Source of the DNA: Oligoflexia bacterium
GTDB taxonomy: Bacteria > Bdellovibrionota_C > UBA2361 > JBGSMV01
Reading direction: 5' to 3'
Length of the DNA: 43,698 nucleotides
Assembly: GCA_019694515.1 (NCBI GenBank)
Contig: JAIBBU010000026.1
Span: forward strand, 1 to 43,698
In this document: positions 23,225 through 30,990 of the stretch, in pieces
How positions within the stretch are numbered: the stretch's first letter is position 1
Layout: each line of letters begins with the position of its first letter
Notes under the pieces: generated by a model
What the model was told of the DNA's origin: nothing
Databases searched by the model: none
Seen by the model: the letters and a program-made list of their open reading frames with translations, nothing else
Made by a program: the position numbers and the translations under genes

Positions 23225-24088
23225 CTAGTTCGCCAGCAATTTCAGCGCGAGCTGTGGCTGCTGGTTAGCTTGCGCCAGAACAGCGGCAGCACTTTGCTGC
23301 ACGATGTTGTAGCGCAGCAGATTGGCCGTTTCACCGGCGATATCTGCATCCCGGATCCGCCCCTCGGCAGAAGCAAAGTTTTCCTTTGCAACCTCAAGGT
23401 TATTGATGGCGGTAGAGAGACGGCTTTCGGCCGCTCCCAGCGTCCCCCGGGCCGTACCCACAGCATCAATGGCCTGCGTGATCATGGCCAGAGCGGTGCG
23501 CGCGGCGACCTGGGCCGCGGCTGTGGTCGCACCATTGATGGAGTAGGTCAGAGCGGAGCTGCCGGACGGAGCAAGAGCTAAGGATTGCAGCGTCCCTCTA
23601 ACCCCAGCGATTGTGATCTGTGAAGTCGAGAAGGATTTAAACCCGACCTGAACCACAATGTTGGAACCGTTGGAGAGGAGATTAACTTTATTAAATTTGG
23701 TCGTGATGGCGATGCGCTCGATTTCGGAGGCCAGGGCGGCGAACTCCGCCTGCAATGGTGAACGTTGTCCGAGCGAGTAAACTCCATTCGCAGACTGCTC
23801 AGCCAGTTCGGCCATGCGCGTTAGTACTCCCGTGATGGCGTCTAAGCCGGAATCGGCGACGGCGATGGCCGACACTCCGTAGTTAGCGTTACGTACCGCT
23901 GCATTCGCTAAGCGCGTTTGATTTTTGAGCGAGTCGGCGATGGCTAGGCCGGCGGCATCATCAGCAGCCGTGTTGATACGCTGGCCTGAGGATAGGCGAG
24001 AAAGTGCCGTCTCCACCCCCTGGGTGGCCTGGCCAAGACGCCGCTGTGCAGACAGCGACGCGATATTTGCCGCGATCGTGATGCTCAC
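23225..24088 (-). CDS. fliC: flagellin
   Basis: The filament subunit exported by the flagellar type III system. The 287-aa protein has the conserved D0/D1 ends: N-terminal SAQRRLGQATQGVETALSRL and SGQRINTAADDAAGLAIAD, and C-terminal RIRDADIAGETANLLRYNI followed by QQSAAAVLAQANQQPQLALKL. The middle is short, so outer D2/D3 domains are nearly absent. It starts at a GTG at 24088 with GGAGAGG upstream. A sigma-28-like promoter lies about 110 nt before it. No other flagellar structural gene is in the window. The C-terminus faces the glycosyltransferase island, which may decorate it (inference). Confidence 0.96.
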   Translation of the reverse strand: MSITIAANIASLSAQRRLGQATQGVETALSRLSSGQRINTAADDAAGLAIADSLKNQTRLANAAVRNANYGVSAIAVADSGLDAITGVLTRMAELAEQSANGVYSLGQRSPLQAEFAALASEIERIAITTKFNKVNLLSNGSNIVVQVGFKSFSTSQITIAGVRGTLQSLALAPSGSSALTYSINGATTAAAQVAARTALAMITQAIDAVGTARGTLGAAESRLSTAINNLEVAKENFASAEGRIRDADIAGETANLLRYNIVQQSAAAVLAQANQQPQLALKLLAN

Positions 24089-24199
24089 GGCTTACCTCTC
24101 CCGTCAATGGGAAGGTAGCCGGAGCGCCTTATGTTACACACACGAACTCCGTCCTTGAGTTCTAATCCTTTTTGCAGAGACGGTTTCCCTGCTCTTGTA
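24089..24199 (-). other. flagellin mRNA leader
   Basis: If the promoter at 24200-24226 is used, this is an untranslated leader of about 100 nt ending in the GGAGAGG ribosome binding site. No clear stem is seen. Confidence 0.3.
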
Positions 24200-24226
24200 A
24201 TATCGTCAAAACTGCCGAGTTCTTGA
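24200..24226 (-). promoter_or_regulatory. sigma-28-like promoter of flagellin
   Basis: On the minus strand TCAA (24223-24226) is followed after 15 nt by GACGATAT (24200-24207). The sigma-28 consensus is TAAA, 15 nt, GCCGATAA, so the -10 matches at six of eight bases and the spacing is exact. Confidence 0.45.
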
Positions 24227-24409
24227 ACGGATTAAATAGGCTAACCGCCGTCGGGCTGGCGAAACGGTTTAGATTCAAGGTGTTAGCCACCCGAGGGGCC
24301 AGAATGCCCGCTCTCGGCTGCGGTTGGCTTGGGAGTGGTTTTAACGCCGTTATGGCATGCAAAGATGAGCTAGTGTATTGAAAATATTTTGTAATCCTTT
24401 CTTTCTGTT
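24227..24409. other. intergenic region between flagellin and HU, no gene seen
   Basis: The region between the two divergent promoters holds no supported gene. It has several GGCTAACCGCC and GGTTGGCTTGGG-like GC-rich patches without a clear dyad. Confidence 0.4.
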
Positions 24410-24438
24410 TTGACATCTTTAATTCTGGCGGCTATAAA
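24410..24438 (+). promoter_or_regulatory. near-consensus sigma-70 promoter of the HU/IHF gene
   Basis: TTGACA (24410-24415) and TATAAA (24433-24438) are separated by 17 nt. The start codon lies 118 nt further on, leaving a leader of about 110 nt. Confidence 0.62.
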
Positions 24439-24555
24439 GTGAGCTGTCCTGAGGGTGTTAACTGCCCGGATATTTTAAGCGTTTTCAAATCTGAGTGGGT
24501 TTAGTTCGTTTAAAGCTCTGGACCGTTTTAGTCTTACTTTTGGGGGACCCTGTTT

Positions 24556-24864
24556 GTGAATAAATCCGAACTGATTGAAAGGCTTGCGGAGCGGACCGGC
24601 CTAAACGTCATGCAGGCTGAGGAGATTGTTAACCTCATCTACAAGAAGATGCGGGACGCTCTTGTGAGCGGCGGACGCATTGAGATTCGGGGTTTCGGCA
24701 GTTTTGTAGTAAAGGAATACCAAGCCTATCAGGGCCGTAATCCGAAGACCGGTGAGAAGATTTCAGTGCCGCCTAAGAAGCTTCCTTTCTTTAAAGTTGG
24801 TAAGGAGCTCAAGGAGCGCATCGATGTTGTCGAACCTTCAGAGGGGAAAACAGCACAAGCTTAG
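24556..24864 (+). CDS. HU/IHF-family DNA-binding protein
   Basis: A 102-aa nucleoid protein that bends DNA as a dimer. The helical N-terminus (NKSELIERLAERTGLN), RIEIRGFGSFVVKEY and the DNA-intercalating arm GRNPKTGEKISVP are diagnostic, and KKLPFFKVGKELKERI ends the fold. The order ELIERLAERTGL and the arm resemble IHF-beta as much as HU, so the subtype is left open. Start is GTG at 24556. A strong promoter lies upstream and a terminator directly after, so it is a single-gene, highly expressed unit. Confidence 0.95.
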   Translation: MNKSELIERLAERTGLNVMQAEEIVNLIYKKMRDALVSGGRIEIRGFGSFVVKEYQAYQGRNPKTGEKISVPPKKLPFFKVGKELKERIDVVEPSEGKTAQA

Positions 24865-24881
24865 TTCGGGTAGACTGAGAT

Positions 24882-24910
24882 GAGCTCAGGGCGGTGAGAT
24901 CCCTTTTTTT
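24882..24910 (+). terminator. Rho-independent terminator of the HU/IHF gene
   Basis: GAGCTCA (24882-24888) pairs with TGAGATC (24895-24901) with one mismatch around a 6-nt loop, followed by CC and seven T. It starts 18 nt after the stop codon. Confidence 0.6.
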
Positions 24911-24938
24911 GGTGCTAAAATTTCAAGTTTGGTAAAAT
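24909..24938 (+). promoter_or_regulatory. promoter for a probable leaderless gene
   Basis: TTGGTG (24909-24914) and TAAAAT (24933-24938) are 18 nt apart. The -10 ends 6 nt before the ATG at 24945 and no Shine-Dalgarno is visible. The -35 overlaps the T-tract of the preceding terminator. Confidence 0.5.
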
Positions 24939-24944
24939 TGTTCT

Positions 24945-25319
24945 ATGTCAATCGATTATCTTCTGGATCTTGAGCGCGATATTGATGCTGGTAAGGATAT
25001 TTATGCTTGTCCAGGTGTAGGTAGAAACCAGTGGGTTCTCGGCCGCAATTCTGAAGATTTGAAGAAGATTGCTAGACGTACCGCGGAACACAAGAAGATC
25101 GCGGTCAATATTGTGCGCCTCATTCCCAAGAGTGACGCCATCGCTGGAAATCTGTTTCTCGTTCCAACCAAGATCGGGGATCCCGGATCTCGTGGTGAGC
25201 CGCAGATTGAATGGACCATCATCGAGACCAAGGAAGCAGCCGAAACCATGCGCGATGTGCGTCATGGACCTTCTCCATTTTTTGCCACCCAGGTCGAAGA
25301 TACTATTTCGCCACAGTAA
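24945..25319 (+). CDS. hypothetical protein, 124 aa
   Basis: A soluble protein with no recognised family. It begins SIDYLLDLERDIDAGKDIY and alternates strand-like stretches (NQWVLGRN, AVNIVRLIP, GNLFLVPTK, QIEWTIIET) with charged helices, which would suit a compact alpha/beta fold. No membrane segment, signal peptide or cysteine motif is seen apart from one CPGVG. The start is fixed by a promoter whose -10 sits 6 nt upstream, implying a leaderless mRNA. The next small gene begins 35 nt after the stop, so they may be co-transcribed. Confidence 0.7.
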   Translation: MSIDYLLDLERDIDAGKDIYACPGVGRNQWVLGRNSEDLKKIARRTAEHKKIAVNIVRLIPKSDAIAGNLFLVPTKIGDPGSRGEPQIEWTIIETKEAAETMRDVRHGPSPFFATQVEDTISPQ

Positions 25320-25354
25320 TTTTCGGGCGTTGATTTTTAAGCGAGACTCGAGCG

Positions 25355-25630
25355 TTGAAATTCGACACCCTCGATAAATTGCCGAGCCGGATTCAAGTTG
25401 ATGAATTGGTAACTTCCCGTTACGGGGAGCAGCCCCGTCCGGAATCGTGGGATCGCCGCCGTGATGGTGTGGATGTAGTTCGAACCAGCGATGGACGCGT
25501 GTTGAAATTGCAATGCGACGGCATGCAATCTCCGCCGCAGAAAGGCTGGGTGCTGATGGTACGTGATGGCGATGCTGAGCATGGTTATCGTTGGACCCTT
25601 TACGGCATGCCGCGTCAAACGGGGCACTGA
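25355..25630 (+). CDS. hypothetical protein, 91 aa
   Basis: Starts at TTG 25355; no ATG is available in frame nearby. The protein is soluble, with strand-rich C-terminal half (VDVVRTSDGRVLKLQCDG, GWVLMVRDGDAEHGYRW) that looks like a small beta-barrel or SH3-like fold. No family is recognised. It lies between an unknown gene and the GT87-like gene, with 3 nt to the next start, so it belongs to that transcription unit. The unusual start makes the exact N-terminus uncertain. Confidence 0.6.
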   Translation: MKFDTLDKLPSRIQVDELVTSRYGEQPRPESWDRRRDGVDVVRTSDGRVLKLQCDGMQSPPQKGWVLMVRDGDAEHGYRWTLYGMPRQTGH

Positions 25631-25633
25631 TCT

Positions 25634-26788
25634 TTGCGATCGCGAACTCTGATCGGACAGGCAGTACGTCTGGCTCTAATTCTCCTTGTGCTCGTCTTTT
25701 CTGCCGCTACCTTCTATTTTTTCGATCCACCTCTGATAGGGAGAACCGATTTAGCGGAGTACTGGGGCTCGGCCAAGCTCTTTGTTGCCGGAGTAAATCC
25801 CTACGACGAGTCGGCGTTGCGCGTGATCCAAAGTGATCCTCAGATCCCGCTGATTGGAGTCCGAATGTGGAATCCACCTGCGGTACTGGGAGTGGTTGCC
25901 TGGTTGGCATTTACACCGTTCCCCATCGCTACCGCGCTCTGGTTTGCATTGGGGATTGTCAGCTACGTCGGCGCAGTGATCATGCTCGAACGCTGGGCGG
26001 GACTCCGTACCACCCGCACTCCGCTGCTCTTACTGTGTGTTCTAAGCTCGGCCCCCCTTGTTGATGCGCTTTTCTACGGACAAATCGCACCGCTGTTGCT
26101 GCTTGGGTTTTGTGGAGCATTAGCCTTTGAGAATACCAATCCTAGACGCGCGGGAGTCTGCTTGGCGCTTACGTTGCTAAAGCCGCATCTACTATTCTTG
26201 CCCTATCTGATGCTTGGCCTCGGTTGCATCAGCGCCTCAAAGACGCGCTTGTTAATGTCGGCTTTCGTTACAGCGGCTTTGGTGATTTTTGTCTTACCTC
26301 TTTTTTGGCAGCCTCAAATCTATTCGATGTATCTGGAGGCCTTTGCCGCGCCGCCGCTTAACTGGCGCACCCCCACGTTGGGTAGTTTACTGCAGGGCCT
26401 AAGCGGCATCGATACGCTGCTAGTCCGAAGCCTGCCCGCGTTAATCGCTGCGGGATTGCTGCTGGCTCGCTTCCCGGGCGGCCTAACGCTCAATAGCGCC
26501 GCGATGCTGAGCTGGGTGGTTCCGCTAAGCTTGGTGGCTGCGCCCTACGGTTGGAGCTATGATCAACTGCTGCTTTTGCCGTCAACATTTTTTTTGGTTC
26601 GCCGGGGGAGGGAGATCGGCGGATTCCAAGGATGGTGGATTCAAATCTCTCCGTTAGCGGCGAATCTTCTGGCGTTAGGCATCTCCGGTATCTCTGAGAT
26701 GCACCACACCATTTTCTATCCGGTGATATTTCTTCTTGCCGGATGTCTGGCTCAAATTAGAAAGGGGGAGGGGGCAGAGCTGAAATAG
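25634..26788 (+). CDS. GT87-like (DUF2029) membrane glycosyltransferase
   Basis: A polytopic inner-membrane protein of 384 aa with about nine or ten hydrophobic segments. The first is RLALILLVLVFSAATFYFF, followed by the acidic loop RTDLAEYWGSAKLFVAGVNPYD, split here at the D-x-x-x-Y, where GT-C enzymes keep the catalytic Asp. The family motif GQIAPLLLLG and KPHLLFLPY in the middle are typical of polyprenyl-phosphate-mannose dependent GT87 enzymes. Start TTG at 25634, 3 nt after the previous stop. The last 37 nt overlap the convergent phospholipase-like gene. The sugar transferred is unknown. Confidence 0.85.
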   Translation: MRSRTLIGQAVRLALILLVLVFSAATFYFFDPPLIGRTDLAEYWGSAKLFVAGVNPYDESALRVIQSDPQIPLIGVRMWNPPAVLGVVAWLAFTPFPIATALWFALGIVSYVGAVIMLERWAGLRTTRTPLLLLCVLSSAPLVDALFYGQIAPLLLLGFCGALAFENTNPRRAGVCLALTLLKPHLLFLPYLMLGLGCISASKTRLLMSAFVTAALVIFVLPLFWQPQIYSMYLEAFAAPPLNWRTPTLGSLLQGLSGIDTLLVRSLPALIAAGLLLARFPGGLTLNSAAMLSWVVPLSLVAAPYGWSYDQLLLLPSTFFLVRRGREIGGFQGWWIQISPLAANLLALGISGISEMHHTIFYPVIFLLAGCLAQIRKGEGAELK

Positions 26789-27720
26789 TGCGCCTGCTCG
26801 ACGGGTGCGTTAGGCCGCCCAAAACTCAAAGAGAGACCGGGCTTTGCGCTGCGAACCCGTTGAGCAATTTCGGCAAAATCGGAGCTGCCGACCAGCACGG
26901 TTTCGGCCAGGCCCACCGACATTTCAATCGCTTGCTGTAATAGCTCTTCTAGATTCGCGCTGCCCCATTTGCCATCGATCGGATTCTCAAAACGGAAACG
27001 CGCTTCGAAGCAGCCGGGTTTGGAGCGCTTTCCCGCGCTGTATAGCGCCTCATATTCGCTAAGGCGGGATGGGAGGAGCGCAGTGATGCGCCGCATGATC
27101 GCTGCGGCAGACGCACTATGAAAAAGTCTTTGGCAGGCCGCAAAATCAAAGAAAGCCCTAAGCCATTGCTCCGAACGCGGCAGCGCTCTCCCCAAGGACT
27201 CGCAAATGACGGCAGTTCGGCCGCCGAGCTCGCTTACGATCGCGCGCAGTGAAAGCTGCGCTAAGTTCGGCCACAACAGCGCACAATGATTATCCAGGCA
27301 GGTTTCCAGCAGTCGATGCTGGGTCCTAGCGGCGCGCGCGCGTTGCGGATCTGAATCATAATAATTACCGGTGAAATAATATACCGCCGGATGCAGCACA
27401 ATATCGGCGCTATAATGGGTGATGAGTCCCAGCAGAAAGGCGCGATGATCGTGGTGTGTGCCGCTGGGGGCTTGGCACGCCGCCTCGCAGAAAAGTGCCA
27501 GAGGCTCTAATGTATCGTCCCCATGGGTGCCGTGCAGCAATTCCGCCACTCTGCTAAATTTTCCTCGGCCCAGGCGGTAGAAATAGGGGGCGTCGTGAGC
27601 GACGGCACCCAACAGTAACATCGCGCGATCAAGCCGTGTGAAATCCGATTGCGGATAGACGCGTACCAGCTCCTCTAAAGTCTGCAGCGCAACTTTCCAA
27701 TGGATATATTCTCGCGGCAT
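26752..27720 (-). CDS. zinc-dependent phospholipase C-like protein
   Basis: A 322-aa protein of the zinc-dependent phospholipase C family (PF00882 type), known for hydrolysing phospholipids, though many members are uncharacterised. The metal ligands are spread as in the family: IHWKVALQ near the start, GAVAHDAPYF, LLHGTHGDDTLEPL and ITHYSADIVLHPAVYYFTG. No signal peptide is seen, so it may be cytoplasmic, unlike secreted toxins. It is the last gene of a three-gene unit with the hydrolase and the YjeF_N-like protein, 4 nt after the hydrolase stop. That suggests a joint role in lipid or lipid-derivative metabolism. Confidence 0.82.
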   Translation of the reverse strand: MPREYIHWKVALQTLEELVRVYPQSDFTRLDRAMLLLGAVAHDAPYFYRLGRGKFSRVAELLHGTHGDDTLEPLALFCEAACQAPSGTHHDHRAFLLGLITHYSADIVLHPAVYYFTGNYYDSDPQRARAARTQHRLLETCLDNHCALLWPNLAQLSLRAIVSELGGRTAVICESLGRALPRSEQWLRAFFDFAACQRLFHSASAAAIMRRITALLPSRLSEYEALYSAGKRSKPGCFEARFRFENPIDGKWGSANLEELLQQAIEMSVGLAETVLVGSSDFAEIAQRVRSAKPGLSLSFGRPNAPVEQAHYFSSAPSPFLI

Positions 27721-27724
27721 TGGG

Positions 27725-28498
27725 CTAGGTGTTTGTTGGATTAGATTCAGAGTCCAAAGCCAAGAATCTCAGAATTCGATCAAAGACGCTATGACGCAAC
27801 GGTCCGCAGGTCATTTCATGCTGAGCGCCTGTGAACACGGCATATTCTGGAGCCGTGCGGAGCAAGCCTTCCAAGCAAGAAGGGGACTGTGATGAAAGTC
27901 GGTGATCGGCCGGATCAGAGATAATTAGGAGCTTCGCGGTTACTTTACCGGCGTTTTGAAAACATAAACGCCGCAGCTTTCCTAGCCGACCCAATGCGCC
28001 GAGCGCGTGACTGCTGTACGCCGTTCGTGGAACGCTTAGGCGAGCGGCGGCATTATCCTTTTTCTTAATCTCCCCCAAATGATCCAGTATCCACTCGGGA
28101 AGGACCGACAATGCGCTGATTAGAATCTCGGCGGATCGTGTGCGCAGTTGAAATGCCGGGGAGAGCAAGACGCACTGCTTAACGCTTTCGGGAAATTGTT
28201 CCGCGAGGTCCAGCGCCAAGAGCGCTCCAAAGGAAAGACCGATACAGACAGCTGGTCCTGGACCAAGGTCTACCATTGCTGCTAGGCATTGCGCGCGCCA
28301 CTTCTCTAGAGGCACGCGCTTTAGATCCTCAATCGTCGTGCCGTGCCCCAGCAGATTGAGGTTAGTTACTCGAAAGTGGCGCTGCACAAGCAGCTGTGCC
28401 AGCTCGTGCATCTCGCCATTTGAACCGGTTAGCCCGTGAATTAAAAGAGCTGTCTTCGGAGCGCTCGAACCGTCGTCGGGGCCGTTGCTAGCGCTCAT
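27725..28498 (-). CDS. alpha/beta-hydrolase (carboxylesterase/lipase-like)
   Basis: A 257-aa serine hydrolase. The oxyanion-hole segment LLIHGLTGSNGEMHELA, the GHG turn (NLLGHGTT) and the nucleophile elbow GLSFG with Ser89 match carboxylesterase Est30 and monoacylglycerol lipase-like enzymes. The Asp is probably in ISDPADHRLS and the His in GAQHEMT. No signal peptide. The ATG overlaps the stop of the YjeF_N-like gene by 4 nt, and the phospholipase gene follows after 4 nt, so all three are expressed together. A short-chain or monoacyl lipid ester is a likely substrate, but this is inference. Confidence 0.88.
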   Translation of the reverse strand: MSASNGPDDGSSAPKTALLIHGLTGSNGEMHELAQLLVQRHFRVTNLNLLGHGTTIEDLKRVPLEKWRAQCLAAMVDLGPGPAVCIGLSFGALLALDLAEQFPESVKQCVLLSPAFQLRTRSAEILISALSVLPEWILDHLGEIKKKDNAAARLSVPRTAYSSHALGALGRLGKLRRLCFQNAGKVTAKLLIISDPADHRLSSQSPSCLEGLLRTAPEYAVFTGAQHEMTCGPLRHSVFDRILRFLALDSESNPTNT

Positions 28499-29289
28499 GC
28501 GCCTGACTGTTCTTCGATAAGATCCGGCATGATGCGCAGAACAGGCTGCTCAGCAAAAAGTGCGGAGATATCGAAGCCATTAGCCGTGTAAAGCTCCGCA
28601 CTAATCGACATATCGCAAAGGTAGTGCCGGCCCACAAAATCCGATCCGAAATATAAGCCTGCCAGCGGTGCGCCGACGGAGAGGGTTGAGGAAGCATAAA
28701 GCGGTGAACCTTGGGCTTTGCCGCTGTCGGGATCTACGCCGGGCGGACAGTCAATGCAGTGCACGGGAGTGCTAAGTTCGTTCAGAGCATCAATCAGAAG
28801 ATCCTGATCGCTAGGTTTCAGTCCGGCCGCACAGTGCAGACCACACATCACATTGTGGCAGTTTTGAACTACCTCGACGACTCCGCCAAGCGCGCTCTCG
28901 GAGAAATCAAACTCGTGTATCCGAACACCCAGCCGTCTAAGCGGCTTAAGCTGCATCTCAACTTCGGGCGAGAGGGCGGCATGCGGACGCGGTAGCAGCA
29001 CGACTCCCTGTGCGCCGGAATTAATCAGATGTCTCAGCGTCGCCAGGGCTACCTGTCCCGCGAAACTGTCGCCGGCTAGCGCCCCGACGAAGCCGTCCTG
29101 CGCTGTAAGACCCAGGGCGTATCGCACCACCATCGCCAGGCTGTATGAGGCCGCCTCACTCAGTTGGGGACTGATCAGGCCATACTCAAGCTCGACGGCC
29201 TTACGCATAGCGGAGAGTTGGGCCAGGGAGAACCCTGGGAACTTTAGCCCCTGCTCAGTCTTGAAGATTGGATCCTGGTGATAACCCAC
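28495..29289 (-). CDS. YjeF_N (NAD(P)HX epimerase)-like protein with altered active site
   Basis: A 264-aa protein with the fold of the NAD(P)H-hydrate epimerase domain. FSLAQLSAMRKAVELEYG matches the N-terminal helix, IDCPPGVDPDSGKAQGSPLYASST keeps the 'D-I-P-S-G-x-D-x-D-x-G' region when read in two parts (IDCPPGVDPDSG), and SVGAPLAGLYFG follows. The normally conserved NNGGDG loop is replaced by DSFAGQ (about residues 74-79), so the usual epimerase reaction is doubtful. There is no C-terminal dehydratase domain. It is first in an operon with a hydrolase and a phospholipase-like gene, unlike ordinary nnrE. Confidence 0.78.
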   Translation of the reverse strand: MGYHQDPIFKTEQGLKFPGFSLAQLSAMRKAVELEYGLISPQLSEAASYSLAMVVRYALGLTAQDGFVGALAGDSFAGQVALATLRHLINSGAQGVVLLPRPHAALSPEVEMQLKPLRRLGVRIHEFDFSESALGGVVEVVQNCHNVMCGLHCAAGLKPSDQDLLIDALNELSTPVHCIDCPPGVDPDSGKAQGSPLYASSTLSVGAPLAGLYFGSDFVGRHYLCDMSISAELYTANGFDISALFAEQPVLRIMPDLIEEQSGA

Positions 29290-29398
29290 TGGAAATATTA
29301 TATTTTCGGATGCGTATTAGCTTATCTTCAAAACCTACCGATTAGCAATACAGCGCTAACAGAGCTTTCTTGATTTACCCTGCGGGATTTTAACGACC

Positions 29399-29839
29399 AT
29401 GCCATCCCTTCCTAAGTCGATCGGACCCGACGAAACCAAGGTTTTGATCGTGGACGACAGCAAAGAGTACGCCCAGGTCCTTAAGCGTATTCTGGGCGGC
29501 GTCTTTGGATACGGCGACGTTACTTATGTCGAGACTACCGAGGAGGCGTATCGGATGATCGCCAAGGAACCAGAACGGTTTCAGCTGGTGTTTGTCGACT
29601 ACAATTTCCCCGGCTCGGAAACGGGAGGCGATCTTCTAAAGCGGCTAAAAGACTCGAGCTTAATGGAGCAGAAAGTCGCATTTATGATCACCTCAGAACC
29701 GACTGTCGATAATATGAAATTAGCCACGGCCTCGGGAGCGCTGGGGGTGGTTGCGAAGCCTTTTGATCGTGAACAACTCAGGTCGCAGCTATCAAAGGCG
29801 GCGCTTTCAATCAAGACCGATCAGGGCGAGAGCTTTTGA
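29399..29839 (+). CDS. stand-alone response-regulator receiver protein
   Basis: A 146-aa CheY-like receiver with no output domain. The acidic pocket is KVLIVDDSKEYA (D19, D20), the phosphorylation site FVDYNFPG (D67), then MITSEPT (T98) and AKPFDREQL (K120); all key residues are present. A 10-residue extension precedes the domain. No histidine kinase is nearby, so the partner is unknown; it could serve signalling or chemotaxis-like control of the flagellum. It is a single-gene unit. Confidence 0.9.
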   Translation: MPSLPKSIGPDETKVLIVDDSKEYAQVLKRILGGVFGYGDVTYVETTEEAYRMIAKEPERFQLVFVDYNFPGSETGGDLLKRLKDSSLMEQKVAFMITSEPTVDNMKLATASGALGVVAKPFDREQLRSQLSKAALSIKTDQGESF

Positions 29840-29948
29840 AAGAGCTGATACCCGCAGCGTAAGCGTGCCCCAATTTCGCCGGGGGCAGGCACTGGTGGGG
29901 TAGGGCGTCAAATCGCTGCCATGTCTTAAAAGCTGTCGCGCCCGCGCT

Positions 29949-29978
29949 TTGCCAATCACACAGCACCCGCGATATACT
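29949..29978 (+). promoter_or_regulatory. candidate promoter of asd
   Basis: TTGCCA (29949-29954) and TATACT (29973-29978) are 18 nt apart. The -10 ends 7 nt before the ATG and no Shine-Dalgarno is present, so a leaderless mRNA is expected. Confidence 0.48.
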
Positions 29979-29985
29979 GCGCAGC

Positions 29986-30990
29986 ATGCGTAAGAATCCA
30001 GTCATAGCAATAGTCGGCGCCACCGGAGTAGTGGGGCAGGAGATGTTAGCGGTCCTTGAAGAATTAGCCATGCCCCTATCTGAGCTAAAGCTTTTTGCCT
30101 CGGCAGATTCGGCTGGTGAATACTATAAATTCAAAAATTCCGAGCTTACTGTCGAGGAACTTACAGAAAAGTCTTTTGCCGGGATCGATATTGCGTTATT
30201 CGCAACGAGCGCCGAACTCTCTGCCAAGTTTGTGCCGTTGGCCAATGCCGCGGGCGCGCTGGCGATCGATAACTCGAGTCATTTCAGAATGCATGACGGC
30301 GTTCCACTGGTGGTGCCCGAGGTTAATATCGATGCGATTAAAAAAGACACCCTTCTGATTGCCAATCCGAACTGTTCGACGATTCAGCTCGTGCCCGTGC
30401 TAAAAATCATTCATCAGCATGCCGGGTTGAAGCGTGTGGTCATATCTACCTACCAGTCCGTTTCCGGAGCGGGCAAGGCGGCGATGGATGAACTTTGGAA
30501 TCAGACCCTGAATATATTTAATCAACGGGATGTACAGTCGGACGTTTTCCCGCGCCAAATTGCCTTCAATTGTATTCCGCAGGTCGATCGGTTCATGGAT
30601 GACGGCTACACCAAGGAAGAGCACAAGGTCATCGACGAATCCCGCAAGATTCTAGATTTGCCTGAACTGCGGATCACCTCGACCTGTGTGCGGGTTCCGG
30701 TTTTCGTGAGCCATGCCGAGAGTGTGAACGTTGAAATGGAGCGGGCGCTTTCACCGGTTGAGCTGATGAAGCTGCTGGACGATGCCCACGGCATCGACGT
30801 TTACGATGCTTTAGAATATCCCTCGCAGCTGGACATTGCGGGAACCGACGGCATTCATGTCGGACGCATTCGTGCCGATTCTTCGGTGCCGCACGGCCTC
30901 AATCTTTGGATTGTGGCCGATAATGTACGTAAGGGAGCGGCACTCAATGCCGTACAGATCGCCAAAGTATTTGTAGAACGCTTTGCCTAA
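29986..30990 (+). CDS. asd: aspartate-semialdehyde dehydrogenase
   Basis: Reduces aspartyl phosphate to aspartate semialdehyde with NADPH, feeding lysine/diaminopimelate, threonine and methionine synthesis. The 334 aa are full length. The nucleotide-binding IVGATGVVGQEML, DNSSHFRMHDGVPLVVPEVN (read as DNSSHFRM and VPLVVPEVN) and the catalytic-Cys motif NPNCSTIQLV are clear. The ATG at 29986 lies 7 nt after a -10-like hexamer. Its stop overlaps the TTG start of truA by 8 nt, so both are in one unit. Confidence 0.96.
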   Translation: MRKNPVIAIVGATGVVGQEMLAVLEELAMPLSELKLFASADSAGEYYKFKNSELTVEELTEKSFAGIDIALFATSAELSAKFVPLANAAGALAIDNSSHFRMHDGVPLVVPEVNIDAIKKDTLLIANPNCSTIQLVPVLKIIHQHAGLKRVVISTYQSVSGAGKAAMDELWNQTLNIFNQRDVQSDVFPRQIAFNCIPQVDRFMDDGYTKEEHKVIDESRKILDLPELRITSTCVRVPVFVSHAESVNVEMERALSPVELMKLLDDAHGIDVYDALEYPSQLDIAGTDGIHVGRIRADSSVPHGLNLWIVADNVRKGAALNAVQIAKVFVERFA

